From Hypsibius dujardini (taxonomy: Eukaryota > Tardigrada > Eutardigrada > Parachela > Hypsibiidae), in assembly GCA_001579985.1 (NCBI GenBank), contig LRSR01009385.1, positions 1 to 24,242 of the forward strand: DNA of 24,242 nt. The letters are read 5' to 3'. How positions within the stretch are numbered: the first letter of the stretch is position 1; every line of letters starts with the position of its first letter. Both the position numbers and the translations under genes were made by a program. Shown piece after piece: positions 1-10,245 of this stretch. Under the pieces are notes generated by a model. That model was not told where the DNA came from, made no database searches, and was given only the letters and a program-made list of their open reading frames with translations.

Positions 1-482
1 TCTGCAGTGATAACATCACTGCGGATGAGGAATTCTCCTGCATCACAGGCAATGTTGCAATTCTCGCTAAACATGCACGAGAATGCCAGCAGAATGAAAC
101 TGCATGTCGTACTCGCAAACGACTCGACGTCGGCGGCAACATAGTAAACGAACGTAAGAGCACATTCACGTAAGAGCATATTCTCGCTAAAGCACAACTG
201 TTTAACTATTTAAAGTTTGTGGTAGAGCTCACGTTCTTTCGGGAGTGCGCGAACCCCAAAAGCAAAACCTTTCCTGGACCATGTTTTGCGTCACTGGAGG
301 ACAAGTTTGAGACATGTTATTGTGATGGGGATTTATGCAACAGTCGTGCGGATCCCAATGGTTCACGGAAAAGAGGCCCCAAAAAGAACGGCACGTCTAA
401 CGCAAGATCGATCTATTTGCGGGACGTGCTAATACTAATCTGGGCTATTGTCTTCCCTCACTGCTTCAACCAATCAAAATAA
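1..482 (+). CDS. Ly6/uPAR three-finger protein, GPI-type tail (3' part)
   Basis: Two exons are read: <1..153 and 226..482, stop at 480-482. Exon 1 is open at the left edge and ends in phase 1 before GTAAGA; the acceptor GTGGTAG at 219-225 restores the frame. The joined protein has nine cysteines in Ly6 spacing and ends in the hallmark CYCDGDLCN (about 329-355 plus flank), which corresponds to the last cysteines of the three-finger fold; the missing first cysteine and signal peptide should lie left of the window. After the domain come a basic spacer and a hydrophobic stretch (VLILIWAIVF) close to the C-terminus, as expected for GPI attachment at the cell surface. Family members are extracellular ligands or modulators of receptors and channels; the partner here cannot be told. 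Domain call is firm, the exact intron less so because another GTAAGA lies at 170. Confidence 0.7.
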
Positions 483-644
483 TGAAAATACTTGGCGTTT
501 TTGCCAGAGATGTTATTTATGAAATTTAGCTCTTGCTACGCTACCTGGCGCATTTTACGCGTTATGAAATTTTTCCATGCAGCTGGCGTACGTACCCGAA
601 CGATTTTAAAAGAAATGTGTACAGTAAATATTTAGAGATAGACC

Positions 645-650
645 AATAAA
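645..650 (+). promoter_or_regulatory. Candidate polyadenylation signal of the Ly6 gene
   Basis: AATAAA lies 163 nt after the Ly6 stop codon, on the same strand. It is the first canonical hexamer downstream. No transcript evidence is available. Confidence 0.4.
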
Positions 651-932
651 GTTTTACAAAAAATCCAATGGGCGGCGAAGCAGAGCTGACCCATTTGGGA
701 GTCACGGCAAACATAGATAGTGAGCAATGATAAACTTCAGAAGTCGGAGGTGGGAAGTAGTAAGTCGATCTAAATTCTTTTCCCACCATCTATCCACCAA
801 GTGCCACTCAGGCGATCTTATTTAGTCGCACAACATGATAAACAAAAGTATACATGTAGTACACACAAATAAGAAGAGAACCAGACTGACCAGTGGCGAT
901 TCAGCAATGAACAACCAATAAGAACAAGAGTA

Positions 933-1350
933 CACTAGCAATCGATGCGATCGATGGAAAGTCCGAGGAGCTCAGTCAATTGCAGATTTTAACTATTATT
1001 GAGCGAACTTTCTAAAATTTCGAAACACTCGTGTTGAATGAAGTAAGTCCGGAATTAAAATTCGAACGCTCGAACTTGATATACCAGGTAAAACTCCCAA
1101 TGCTGCGCAAGTTCGGGAATGGTATAAATGCCGTGTTTGTATTCTTTTCTCTCATTGTTTGTCGATGTTTTGAATACCAGCAATAAATCAGACAGGCAGT
1201 TGTGACAATAATTTAGAGAAAAAAATGAAAATTCAATTTTTTAAAAATGAAAAACGAAAAAGAAACCTTGTGGCTATTTCAGTTGATGTACGTCACAATT
1301 TTTATGCACTGCACTGCAACTTACAGGACCGCTACTCGGTCTAAAAATGG
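933..1350 (+). repeat. Dispersed repeat, copy A
   Basis: The left end carries CTAGCAATCGATGCGATCG followed by ATGGAAAG and a GAGGAGCTCAG block. The right end carries CACTGCACTGCAACTTA and a GGACC..CGGTCTAA block. Both ends match copy B (8405-8716, opposite strand), and the left end matches copy C (6007-6213). The interiors differ in length and are harder to align by eye. It fills most of the spacer between the Ly6 and CNNM genes. No ORF, tRNA-like A/B boxes or clear terminal inverted repeat was seen, so the class (SINE, MITE or other) is open. Confidence 0.65.
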
Positions 1351-1474
1351 TTAACTAGACTAAAATAGGGCATATCTTGACCATACGAGTTGCATTGAAG
1401 ATGATACTGCGCATGTGCAGTTTGAGAAGAAACGAAATTCCACGAAAACCAAAAAACAAGAACCAGGCGAAAAG

Positions 1475-1565
1475 ATAGACAGACAGACAGACAAACACAG
1501 ACACGCAAACAGACAGATGCATATACAGACAGAAAAAGAAACAGAAACAGACTTACAGACTCCAC
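1475..1565 (+). repeat. CAGA/CAGACA microsatellite tract
   Basis: An imperfect tract of CAGA and CAGACA units with A-rich interruptions, in the spacer between the Ly6 and CNNM 3' ends. Open frames across it on both strands are low-complexity artefacts. The rest of 483-2009 outside copy A holds no supported gene. Confidence 0.85.
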
Positions 1566-1696
1566 AAGTACACAAACAAATACCGATAAAAACGAACAAC
1601 CAACCAAAGACAATTGCAATTGTGAGGGAGCGGAATTCAATTCGCGCGTGGCGCGAGGGTGCTGCTAGTAATGTATATTCGTTTTGTTGTTGGATA

Positions 1697-1702
1697 TTTA
1701 TT
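1697..1702 (-). promoter_or_regulatory. Candidate polyadenylation signal of the CNNM gene
   Basis: The minus strand reads AATAAA about 310 nt beyond the CNNM stop codon. It is a hexamer match only; the true 3' end is unknown. Confidence 0.3.
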
Positions 1703-2009
1703 ATTAGCGATCCAAATTCTGGATTCAAAATTAATGAGTTTTGAGGTTCAAGCTCAATTCGGTAAGTCATTTTCTTTGACCAAAAATTATCTTTTTTTGC
1801 ATATGTACGGTACAATCATTTGAAACCAATTTAAAACAGCTTAAAAAACAATTTTTTAGCAAATCATCAAATCAGAAATTAGTATCTAGTCGGCTTGACG
1901 TGGTTCAGCGTTCCTTTTTTCGTTTTTACCTGTCGTTCTCATTTTTTTCCCAATTGCCAGAATACAAAAGCCAAAAGACCTGGTTTTTCACGAAATCCAT
2001 ATTTCGTGT

Positions 2010-5000
2010 CTAACTCTTGTGTAACGTTTGCATCTCTATTAATTCTGCTGTCGTTGAGGCATGTCTCGGGTCCGTCGTTTCAATTACAGGAGTCACACTG
2101 ATACTCGGCACTCTACTACTCGACTGGATCGACAACTGCGACCGTTTCCGCGTCAAGGAATCCACAGCTGGAAGAAAATCCAGACCAACGGGGACGGCAT
2201 TCTCTTCCTTGGCTAATCGATCCATTTCCTCGCCGAAAGTGTCCTCGATGATGGCGTCCTGATCCGCTTTTCCCTGTCGTTCCAGGATGGTGGCACGAAC
2301 GGCGGCCATGTAGTGTGAGCGTTTGATGCGGAGAAAAAGAACGTCACTGATGGCGTAGACGGTAAAGTCCGGCACGAAGAGGCCGCTGTTCGAGGAGCGC
2401 TCTAAGTTTAGACGAGCTTGCGACGGACGCGGCGATGGTAGAGCAGGGAAGGGTGCGTTTCGAAGTTGGAGGAGCTCGTCGGACGGGATGGTTTGGGCAC
2501 TCACACCGAAATGCGTGAAAGGGCCGCTCTCGAAGATAAGACCTGAAATGAAAACCAGTATTTTACTTTTTCATAAAAACTGACACTTGAGTGGATTCGA
2601 TCTAGAACCGGGCGTTTCAACCTTTTTCTCCAAATTGAGTTAGGGACGCTTACGATGTATCACTTGTAGCTGCCGATCGAATAAAAACCATTCGCAATTT
2701 GTGGTCACAGTTGTGGGCGCCACAGTTACAGTGAAAGTCCTGAGAGTGGAACGGTCACGTGAGTTTATTTCTATCGAACAGTTTGCTCGGAGATGGCCGT
2801 TGCTACTTTAAAGTTTGAGACAGTAAAGTAGAGACGATACTGTGACGTCGTTCGAATCTCATGATTGTCACTGTGTATGGGAACATTAGCCCCCGAAAAT
2901 AGAAACTTCCGAGAAATTAAAAAGACCTTGCAGAATTTTTCGTTCGATTTTGTTCCGATAAAATGAAGTTAAACGTCGATCTTTTGAAATCGCTTTAAAC
3001 CCAAAATTTAATTCGGCATCGAATAACGATAATGGAAATATATTTGACATAGGCGCGTTTAGGTTCGAAACTGATGGGGGCTTGGAAAAAAGTGCAAAAA
3101 AAGTGCAAAAAAGCAAGGGGCTCTAATTCTAATAACTAATATTTTTTGCCGTTTTAAAACAGGAAACCACTTTTTCAAAAAGCTAGGGGACTCAAAACCA
3201 CTTTTTTTTAAAATCAAAGACTGGCATGGTCCCTGAGCCCCCCCTCCATGAAAGCGCTTATGCTGTTTGACGTCACGATTTCAAACTGCCACAAAAATGA
3301 TACGGTGTCAAACACGAAAACCAAGAAGGACACAACGGAAGGTCTCGATCAGTCTGTGTTTTTATAAACTTCCCGTAGACAAATTTTCTTGTTTGGCATA
3401 CGATGGATAACCAACACAGTTCCGAACAAGATAGAGTCAAAGATGATTTTTCAATTGTCGGGTAGGGCGCCCAGTTTTCCGCTTGCCGTTCATTATTTAA
3501 AAAACTTCGAAACGTCCTGTTTACTTTAAATTCTCTCTTTCCACCTAAAATTTAAATCGGATTAAATTGAACTATTTTCCTAGAAAGATTTCCCTTTTTT
3601 TATGAATTATCGGAGTTGATATATGACTGCCCAACCAAAGTTCTTTTACAGAAAAAAAAACGGAAGAACGTCAATAAGATTTAGTCCCACGAAAGTCAAG
3701 TTGTCCGCGTTATTATTTTTGACACTACGACATTTAAATTTGAATCCCATTAACATTAACAGAATTTGGGGGGGGGGCGGACGGGACTGCGTGCCACTAA
3801 TCAAATCTGACCGGAACAGAACAAGCTGCGTATCCATTAACGGACAGAGTTTCGGCTGACCAAATGATTTTAAACCTAATTTTGAATACGATGGCAGGTG
3901 CATTAATATTATGGAATGTTTTGCTACAAAAAGAAACCTACTGTTTTTTGTCCCTAATTTTACCTTTCCTTTTTAAATTTTCAGTCCAATCGAAATCTGA
4001 AATCTAGATAACTCTTTCCGGTTAGATTTACATGATCTAGATCTAAATTTACAAACCTAAGAACTAAAAAAGAAACTAATTTGAAAAACCAATTTTATAC
4101 CGATTACTCATATTTAACTAAACCATTTAGTAATTCAAAACAAAATTAAAAACCGGTCTAGTTTTTTGGTTTCACACTAGTTCAGTTTTTTTTTAAATTT
4201 CGAAAATTTTGCCGACATCCAAAATCAGAGAAGATCCGTTTTGATTGATTTTCACTGCTCATTTTAATTTCAGGATTTTAGAATTCGTGCAAAGTATTCT
4301 TTCGGTAATTCAAGGTTGTAGGTTTTGTGTAATTAGGACTACAAGTTCACTACGTTTTTCAATTTTTGAGGCACATACACTTGCAATAATTACCTTCATA
4401 ACCAATCTTGACTTCAACTCGTCCTTCCAGGACCAAAACAAAGAAGTCCGCCGGCTTTCCCGCCTGGTAAATATACACGGGCTCCACATCCGTCGGTTTC
4501 CTGCGGATCAACCTGGCTACTTCTCCGTGCCGAATTAGTCGTCGCAGAATCTGTTCACTGATCATCTCATCACGGAAGGGTTCGACGGTGGTGCTTAAAA
4601 ATTGGAAGGCTGCATGTTGGAGTTGTGGCGTGATGAGTGACTGGTAAAGTGGACGGGACGAAAAGACGTTCATGTCTTTACGTGCGAGCTTCTTCGATTT
4701 GTCCTGACTGGACATGTCCGACTCGTCGTAAATCTCGGCCTGAATCATTTCTTCAATGATGTCTTCTAGAGTGACCACACCGATCGTCTCGTAAGCCGGG
4801 TCGCGATCTTTTTCGCTAGTGTACTGCTGGATGAAGGCCATGTGCGAGCGACCTTTTTTGAAATCCTCTAAAAAGACCAGAAACCATACATTACTTGCGA
4901 TTTTGAACGCTGAATCACGCGACTGTAATTTTTTATAGCTTCGTTCTAATTTGCTCTTTTTTTTCCATTGCCCTATTTAGAATTTAATTTAAAGTCTGTC

Positions 5001-8000
5001 AACAATAGCAACTGTTCAACAGTCATGGGGGCGGAACTATAAGCTATGTATCAAACCGGCCGGAACTCTGAAAGTTGTTACTTCATATAAACAGTCCATA
5101 GTTCCGTTCGCTGACCTCTAAAAAAATTGTTGTTGCTGCCAGTTGAGCCCAAACCAAATTTTGAATAAGAGATTGTCTAAATTGGGAGATTGAAATAGAA
5201 CATCGTATGAGAATAATTCCGCTAGTCGGCGTTCCACATTTGAGTAATAGCGCAGCTTCGCAAGTCGTCTGTTTCAGATGTCAGTGTCCGTGTGTCAGTG
5301 TCTGTGTCTTTGTCTGTGTCTGTGGGTGAGTCTGTGTCTGTGTGACTGTTACTGTATCTCTGTCTTTGTCTGTGTCCATGTCAGTGTCTGTATAAATATC
5401 CGTGCGTTTGTTTGTGTCTGCCTGACCATCTGCATGTGGCTAATTCTTTTCACCAACCGAGCATGAAATCCAAAGTTGTGTCTCCAATGACAAAGCACAG
5501 CTCGTAGCTGTAGTACTTGCACAATGTCTTGACCGCAGTACAATCATCGGGGTCCAAAAGCGCGAGGTCTTTGATGTTTAACAATCCCACAATGTTTGCC
5601 CGGTTGTTTTCGAAGACAGGAATCCGAGTAAATGCTATCGATACACAAAATGGCAAAACTTCATTTTTTCAGAGTATGCAATAGCTTTTTAATTTGATTG
5701 TACCTTCACGCGTGATTTCAGAAAGGGTATCGAAATCAAGTACCGCGTCGTACGGCAGCATGAAGACGTCATCCAACGGCGTCATGATATCCAAAACCTT
5801 TTTGTTTTTCAAAGAAAGTGTTCCGGAAATAATGTTGGCTTCGCCTTTTTCGAGCTTGTTGTGGTCCATTGTCACGCGAATTAGTTCCACGAGCCGTTCG
5901 CGGTCGTAGACCGTACCGATCTCCCGTCCGAGAAGGAGCTCGAGAAGCCGACTTAATGGGTAGGACGCAATACACGTCAAAACCATCACCACCTGATGAA
6001 AATAAAATTAGCAATCGATGCAATCGATGGGAAGACCGAGAAGCGATACAACGAAAATTTCAAGAAAACTTGTGCGATGACACACCCTTGTATCTAACCC
6101 ATCACATGATGTACCACGCCCAGGACTGTGACGGACGGACAGACATCGTGGTTTTGGACCACATAGATGTGACTTTAGACGATCTCGTTGCTTCGCTCCT
6201 CGGTCTGATCAACACCCGTCGTTATGCCCCTTGCCACAATTCTGCGCTAGACGCGTTCTAATGCCTCCGTGCGCAAAAAGTCAGAAATAGCTTTTTGACG
6301 CATAAATGTAAAAAAAACTCTCATCTTTCAGAATTATTATTAGGAATTTGGAAAAGACGATTTCTTTGGGATGATTCGAGAATTTTCCCAAAAACACTTT
6401 TCAAGGTTTGTTGTTTCAAATACGTCTATATTTGATTGGTTATCTGTTTCTTACATAAGTGATATAACGAGTGGCAGATCCGATAGCCAGTCCAAATCGA
6501 TTGCACAGTGCCTGGGGAACAATCTCCCCAAACAACACGATACCGATAGTGGAGAATATCACAGCATACAGTCCAGACGTCAGATTATCCAGCAGAATTG
6601 TCAAAATGCTGTTGGCCAGGGCGTTCGCGATCACCAAAGAACACAGCAAAAAGTTGCCCTTAGTTCGCAGGGGAATGATATGTTTAGCATAGATCCGGTC
6701 CTTGACTGATCCGACACTGGCCACAATTTGCAGTTCGGTGGGATCGAGGGAGAGAAGGCCTAAATTGAGACCGGAAAACAGACCGGAAAGCAATTGAAGT
6801 AAAGCGACAAAGACGATTTGCAGCCACAGTGGGATGAAGTATTGTTTGATGGTATGGATCTTGAGGTAGGGATGGGTACCCTGATGTTTCCAGTCGTCTG
6901 TAATTGGATCCAGCACACAGATGAAGTAAGCCGCTAGAAAGGACAAAATTGTCAAGTGAAAATCCCAATTGTCTTTCTGGACTTCCGTCTGACTTCTGTC
7001 TACCTATTTGCCTGTCTGCCTTTCTAACTTAAGTTAACGTCTCTCTTTTTCTAGGTGCTAATAGGGTCGGATGGTGCACAGACCCTAATAATCAGCACGG
7101 CCAGTAAAAGTTGAAGGCAGCGGACAAGGTACATGGAAAAGCCTAGCTTCTCACAAAGAAAGTACGGTCTTTCAAACTCAAATTGAGCTGAAATTATTTG
7201 ACCAGTAGTACTCCTAATATGTGTATTAATAAAAAATATTTTGTATCCTCACGCGTGACAATTTTAAGAGCAGGAACGCAGAATTACGTGACTATATTTT
7301 TTTCTGACAGTGCTATTTTTATTATTTGCACGTTATAGGCAGAAGAAGCTAGTCGTTACACCGCCCCCTGACCTCCCAAAATGTTTTGGACTAGGCCAAC
7401 CGATTCCAAATCAAATTTTGAGCAAGACAGTGTTCAAAAAAATTAGACTTTAACGTTTCTAAAAATAAACATTTTCCGCTGTGGGAAAAATAGGTTGATG
7501 CTGAAAGAACTCCTGGGTGAAACGGAGCTTTTCAAACATTTCCACGATTTATCGGCGCTCTCAAACGTTTCACTGGCCCTGATGATCTTTCGGCTCCATG
7601 AATCGTCCTCCTTCTTTTGCGCGTCTGGATTCAAAGTTTGTTTGTCTGTACATATTGGTTTGTTTTGTTTTCCGAAAATACCTTTAGTGTCAGGTAGCAG
7701 ATTCAAATTGACCATAATGGTCGCCGAGTCATTCGACACATTTTCCTGATCGTCTCCCGTCACGAAAATGCCCGTAATTTCCAGATCGTCACAACTCGAG
7801 TCACGTGTTGCGGCTTCCGGTGTGAACTTGATACTGGTGTTGGCGCTGAGATTCCGGCCAAACAGCCTGATCGTGACATTTTCCGAGGCGTAAATCTGCA
7901 GGATGCCGTCGATGAGGCCGCCGCTGGACTCCGAGTCCTGCCGGATGCCGGACAGACTGGGTGTGATGAGCCAAGACTCGGTAAGGTTGATGGCCCGAGG

Positions 8001-8105
8001 GCTAGAAGGAATTTTCTGCTGCTGTCGCGGTGCGATTGCAGCGGCGCTGCAGGTTGGAAGGAGCAGCACAAAAAGCAATAAGGAAAGTGAGGCGATCAAA
8101 TGCAT
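2010..8105 (-). CDS. CNNM (cyclin-M) family metal transport mediator
   Basis: Six exons: 8105-7682, 6933-6455, 5992-5704, 5634-5458, 4867-4394, 2542-2010. All junctions keep phase and sum to 2376 nt, 791 codons plus stop. The start gives a signal peptide ([17 protein letters not shown]), then an extracellular domain with several N-glycosylation sequons. Exon 2 opens that domain's end and the DUF21 membrane module, with the family signatures [12 protein letters not shown] and FGEIVPQA; exon 3 has the last membrane segment ([17 protein letters not shown]) and the first CBS half ([10 protein letters not shown]). Exons 4 and 5 complete the CBS pair ([25 protein letters not shown]) that binds Mg-ATP in relatives. 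Exons 5 and 6 form the cyclic-nucleotide-binding-like domain ([21 protein letters not shown]). CNNM proteins act at the plasma membrane in Mg2+ efflux and homeostasis. No inactivating lesion was seen. Which of the animal CNNM paralogues it matches is not decided. Confidence 0.95.
2543..4393 (-). other. CNNM intron 5 (1.85 kb), no gene seen
   Basis: The largest CNNM intron. It is AT-rich and has frequent stops in all frames; the short open frames within it overlap each other on opposite strands and lack family motifs. It holds degenerate A-rich repeats near 3095-3215 and a run of ten G at about 3767-3776. No RNA gene or mobile-element end was recognised. Confidence 0.6.
5113..5188 (+). repeat. 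Weak dispersed repeat, member 1
   Basis: The stretch beginning CTGACCTC and containing CCAAATTTTGAATAAGAGA resembles 7368-7440, which begins CTGACCTC and contains CAAATTTTGAGCAAGACAG. By-eye identity is roughly two thirds over 75 nt. It lies in a CNNM intron. Chance similarity in AT-rich DNA is not excluded. Confidence 0.3.
5274..5436 (+). repeat. TGTCTG/TGTGTC microsatellite tract in CNNM intron 4
   Basis: Imperfect units of GTGTCTGT and relatives on the plus strand, so the CNNM pre-mRNA (minus strand) carries the CAGACA sense. It ends about 22 nt from the exon 4 donor. Reading frames through it are low-complexity artefacts. Confidence 0.85.
6007..6213 (+). repeat. Dispersed repeat, copy C (inside CNNM intron 2)
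   Basis: It begins TAGCAATCGATGCAATCGAT and continues GGGAAGACCGAGAAGCG. It ends with a CTCGTTGCTTCGCTCCTCGG block, followed by TCTGATC. The second half shares CCACGCCCAGGACTGTGACG and CGGACAGACAT with copy B. It is the shortest of the three copies and is co-linear with the others. It accounts for the chance open frame on the plus strand here. Confidence 0.65.
7368..7440 (+). repeat. Weak dispersed repeat, member 2
   Basis: Partner of 5113-5188, in CNNM intron 1 and directly beyond the short open extension of exon 1. Same caveats. Confidence 0.3.
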
Positions 8106-8404
8106 TTCCGATGTCAGAAGATTCAAGGCCGGCCGGTATGATATTAAAGGGTTTTTTTTAATTGTGTAAGTATTTGTCTGTTTTCTCAAAATGAAGCACG
8201 TAAAGGGACGTGCACTTTATCGACTTCGCACGGCACAACATCCGCGTCTACCCATACCTTTCACTTCGATGACAGTTCACTATCTAAAACAGGCCGCACT
8301 TTCATACTGATATCCTTTCTTCATTGTGCCGCTGCATAAAAAGTCATGCTCTACTCAAAGTCTTCAACGATAATAATAACTCACAGAAGTTAACGGAAAG
8401 CTAT

Positions 8405-8716
8405 CTTGTTAGACCGCGGAGCGAAGCGACGAGGTCCTCTAAGTTGCAGTGCAGTGATTGGAAATTGAGAATGTCTGTCCGTGTGTGTGTGTGTCACAGT
8501 CATGGGCGGGATAATCACATTGAGTGCTCGCATATGATTCTCGCTCGTATATCAAAATGAACGTCTGAAAGCTTTAGGGACTGGCTCTCAATAACGATTA
8601 AATCTGTTCGTTCTCAGTACTAGTAAGAAATACCTGAACTTAAGGCACCGATTATGTTTTCGCAAACAATTGCCTGAGCTCCTCTGTCTTTCCATCGATC
8701 GCATCGATTGCTAGTG
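8405..8716 (-). repeat. Dispersed repeat, copy B
   Basis: Read on the minus strand it starts CACTAGCAATCGATGCGATC and ends with CTCGTCGCTTCGCTCCGCGG, then TCTAACAAG, matching the ends of copy A and copy C. Inside it has CCCGCCCATGACTGTGACAC, a short CA run, and CGGACAGACAT. It lies upstream of the CNNM start. In the rest of 8106-9040 I see no gene, and no TATA-type CNNM promoter was recognised. Confidence 0.7.
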
Positions 8717-9049
8717 AGTAAACTGATCTTTACGTAAGTAGTGATTACACTGATCTCATCACCGCGTTGGACAATGTTAATTGCGACAAGATTTGGCCAC
8801 GCTTAAAATTGCATCATAGCTATGAACGAAGAGGACACTGCGTAGTGCGTAATAGTTCGTAAAAGCTTAATTATACACTAGTCGGTGCAGTCACTTGTTA
8901 AAGTTTTAAAGTAACAGCAAACAGTTTCACCGAATTAAGCAAAATTTCGGTGTCGATTTTCATTGACATAATAAAAGATTCATATAACATCCGTCTCTAA
9001 TGCTTTTTGTGACAGAGACGGTCACCACGAAATGAATCCCCCTCCACAG

Positions 9050-9056
9050 TATATAA
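9050..9056 (+). promoter_or_regulatory. TATA box of the small cysteine-rich gene
   Basis: TATATAA lies 45 nt upstream of the ATG at 9101. A start site near 9080 would give a 5' leader of about 20 nt. Spacing fits a core promoter; there is no transcript evidence. Confidence 0.45.
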
Positions 9057-9100
9057 CTAGAGTGAAGAGAATATGAATTTACGCACTAAACTGCAGTGAA

Positions 9101-9490
9101 ATGAAATCACTTCTTATTGCATCGGTGCTCGTCTAGCTCAACGTTGGTATTGATTATCATAGAACAACAGCGTATCCGAAGGCTGTGACATACGACCGAA
9201 GCTGTCGATAAGTTTGGGCTGTCCTTGCAAATTTGAAGACGAACCATGTGGTGGTAAGTCCCGTTGAGTGTTTTTCCATACTCGTACAGACAATTCTAGC
9301 TTCGACAGATACAAACCTTATTAATGCTAGTTCTTTTTCAGCATCTGGCTCGCGGTGCATTAATCACGTCTGCCAATGTGATCACGCTTATGTCGAGGTC
9401 ACGCTTAACGATCGGACATTTTGCACCGACATGAGTATAGCTTCTCTCATTGCTCCGTACTTATGGCGACAGCTAAATTACGTACAATAA
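9101..9490 (+). CDS. Candidate small secreted cysteine-rich protein
   Basis: Proposed exons 9101-9124, 9163-9253 and 9342-9490 join in phase to 264 nt, 87 residues plus stop. The start MKSLLIAS looks like the beginning of a signal peptide but is short if spliced at 9125. Exon 2 gives GCDIRPKLSISLGCPC and CKFEDEPCG; exon 3 gives SRCINHVCQCDHAY and NDRTFC, a cysteine pattern like a small EGF- or EB-type module. The donor GTAAGT at 9254 and acceptor TTCTTTTTCAG at 9331-9341 are strong; the 38-nt first intron is the weak part. Without it the frame from the ATG stops at once, so the alternatives are an upstream exon or a broken gene. I do not recognise the family. It is probably extracellular. Confidence 0.42.
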
Positions 9491-9555
9491 TTTGCTTCAG
9501 CCAGATAAAGCCTTGCTCGTGACATCCAAGGTCATTGTGATTGCCATCAATAGTA

Positions 9556-9976
9556 CAGTCAGCCCCACATTGTTCTCCGGTTGCACAAAAATCAGATGCG
9601 CGCATGCGCTGTCTGTTGTGGCAGGCCGGTTGGGTCAATAAAAGAAACACTGGCTAGACAGGCAAAATTTATGTCGCCCACGGCAAACCAAATCGTGCAA
9701 AAGATAACGATCATAATTTATTTGGGAAAAGTCCCAATCAAGTTGCACCTATAGGAATGTTATATGAGCCTGTGGGACTTGTCTCAAATTCACCGAACAG
9801 CTGTTTCATGGGGCTGTCTGAAAGTTTTGATGTTTTGATTATTTAGAGTGACGGACGTTTTTGATTGGTTAGTGGGTGTGGTTTGCTTGACTGTAAGTAT
9901 GCATCTGGGGGCGGAGCATGCCTTCCTTTTTATGCAGTAAAAGGCACGTGACCGGAGAACAATGTGGGGCTGACTG
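9556..9976. mobile_element. pogo/Tigger-like MITE, 421 bp
   Basis: The ends are inverted copies starting CAGTCAGCCCCACATTGTTC and running TCCGGT, identical over about 26 nt, each flanked by TA (9554-9555 and 9977-9978). TA duplication and a CAGTC-type end are typical of the Tc1-mariner-pogo superfamily, and the pogo branch fits best. No transposase is encoded, so it is non-autonomous. An AATAAA at 9637-9642 inside it could serve the small gene ending at 9490. Confidence 0.85.
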
Positions 9977-10245
9977 TATGGAAAATATTTAGTTCCCTAA
10001 ATCTGCTTTATAACTAATGAAGACTTCTCCGTATTTTGTCTCGCCGGACCACACCCTCTAAGTGTGGCGATGTTCATGTTTCGCCGAATGCTTCTTGAAT
10101 TGTCCGCGTACGGTCCAACGCGAGTGAAAATAGCGTTGCACACCCTTTATTCTTTACAGTTTCCTTCTTTCACATTGCAGCTCTTTCTCGCCTCTTGTGA
10201 AACTGTATATTTTTTTTCCGTAACTTTTAACCCCCGCCTGCAAAC
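9977..10245. other. Left flank of the YR retrotransposon
   Basis: No gene is supported here. The 5' terminal repeat of the retrotransposon should lie in or near this stretch, but I could not match it by eye to sequence downstream of the recombinase, so the left border is not set. Confidence 0.4.

Noticed and set aside
562-789. 75-codon minus-strand frame
   Set aside because: No motif, no splice or start context, lies over the Ly6 3' flank.
1341-1815. Open frames over the 1475-1565 tract on both strands
   Set aside because: Low-complexity translation of microsatellite DNA, with no family motif outside the repeat.
2840-2880. tRNA B-box-like GTTCGAATC
   Set aside because: No A box at a suitable distance and no cloverleaf that I can fold.
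3623-3903. Overlapping plus and minus frames in CNNM intron 5
   Set aside because: Mutually antisense, include the G run, and have no recognisable domain.
5990-6060. Hammerhead ribozyme, from CTGATGA at about 5994
   Set aside because: No matching GAAAC box or closing stems at the required spacing.
5869-6261. 130-codon plus-strand open frame
   Set aside because: Antisense to CNNM exon 3 and then running through dispersed repeat copy C; no motif.
7443-7681. Extension of CNNM exon 1 to the stop at 7443
   Set aside because: The phase-1 donor AAAG|GTATTT at 7682/7681 joins exactly to exon 2, and the residues beyond do not fit the family.
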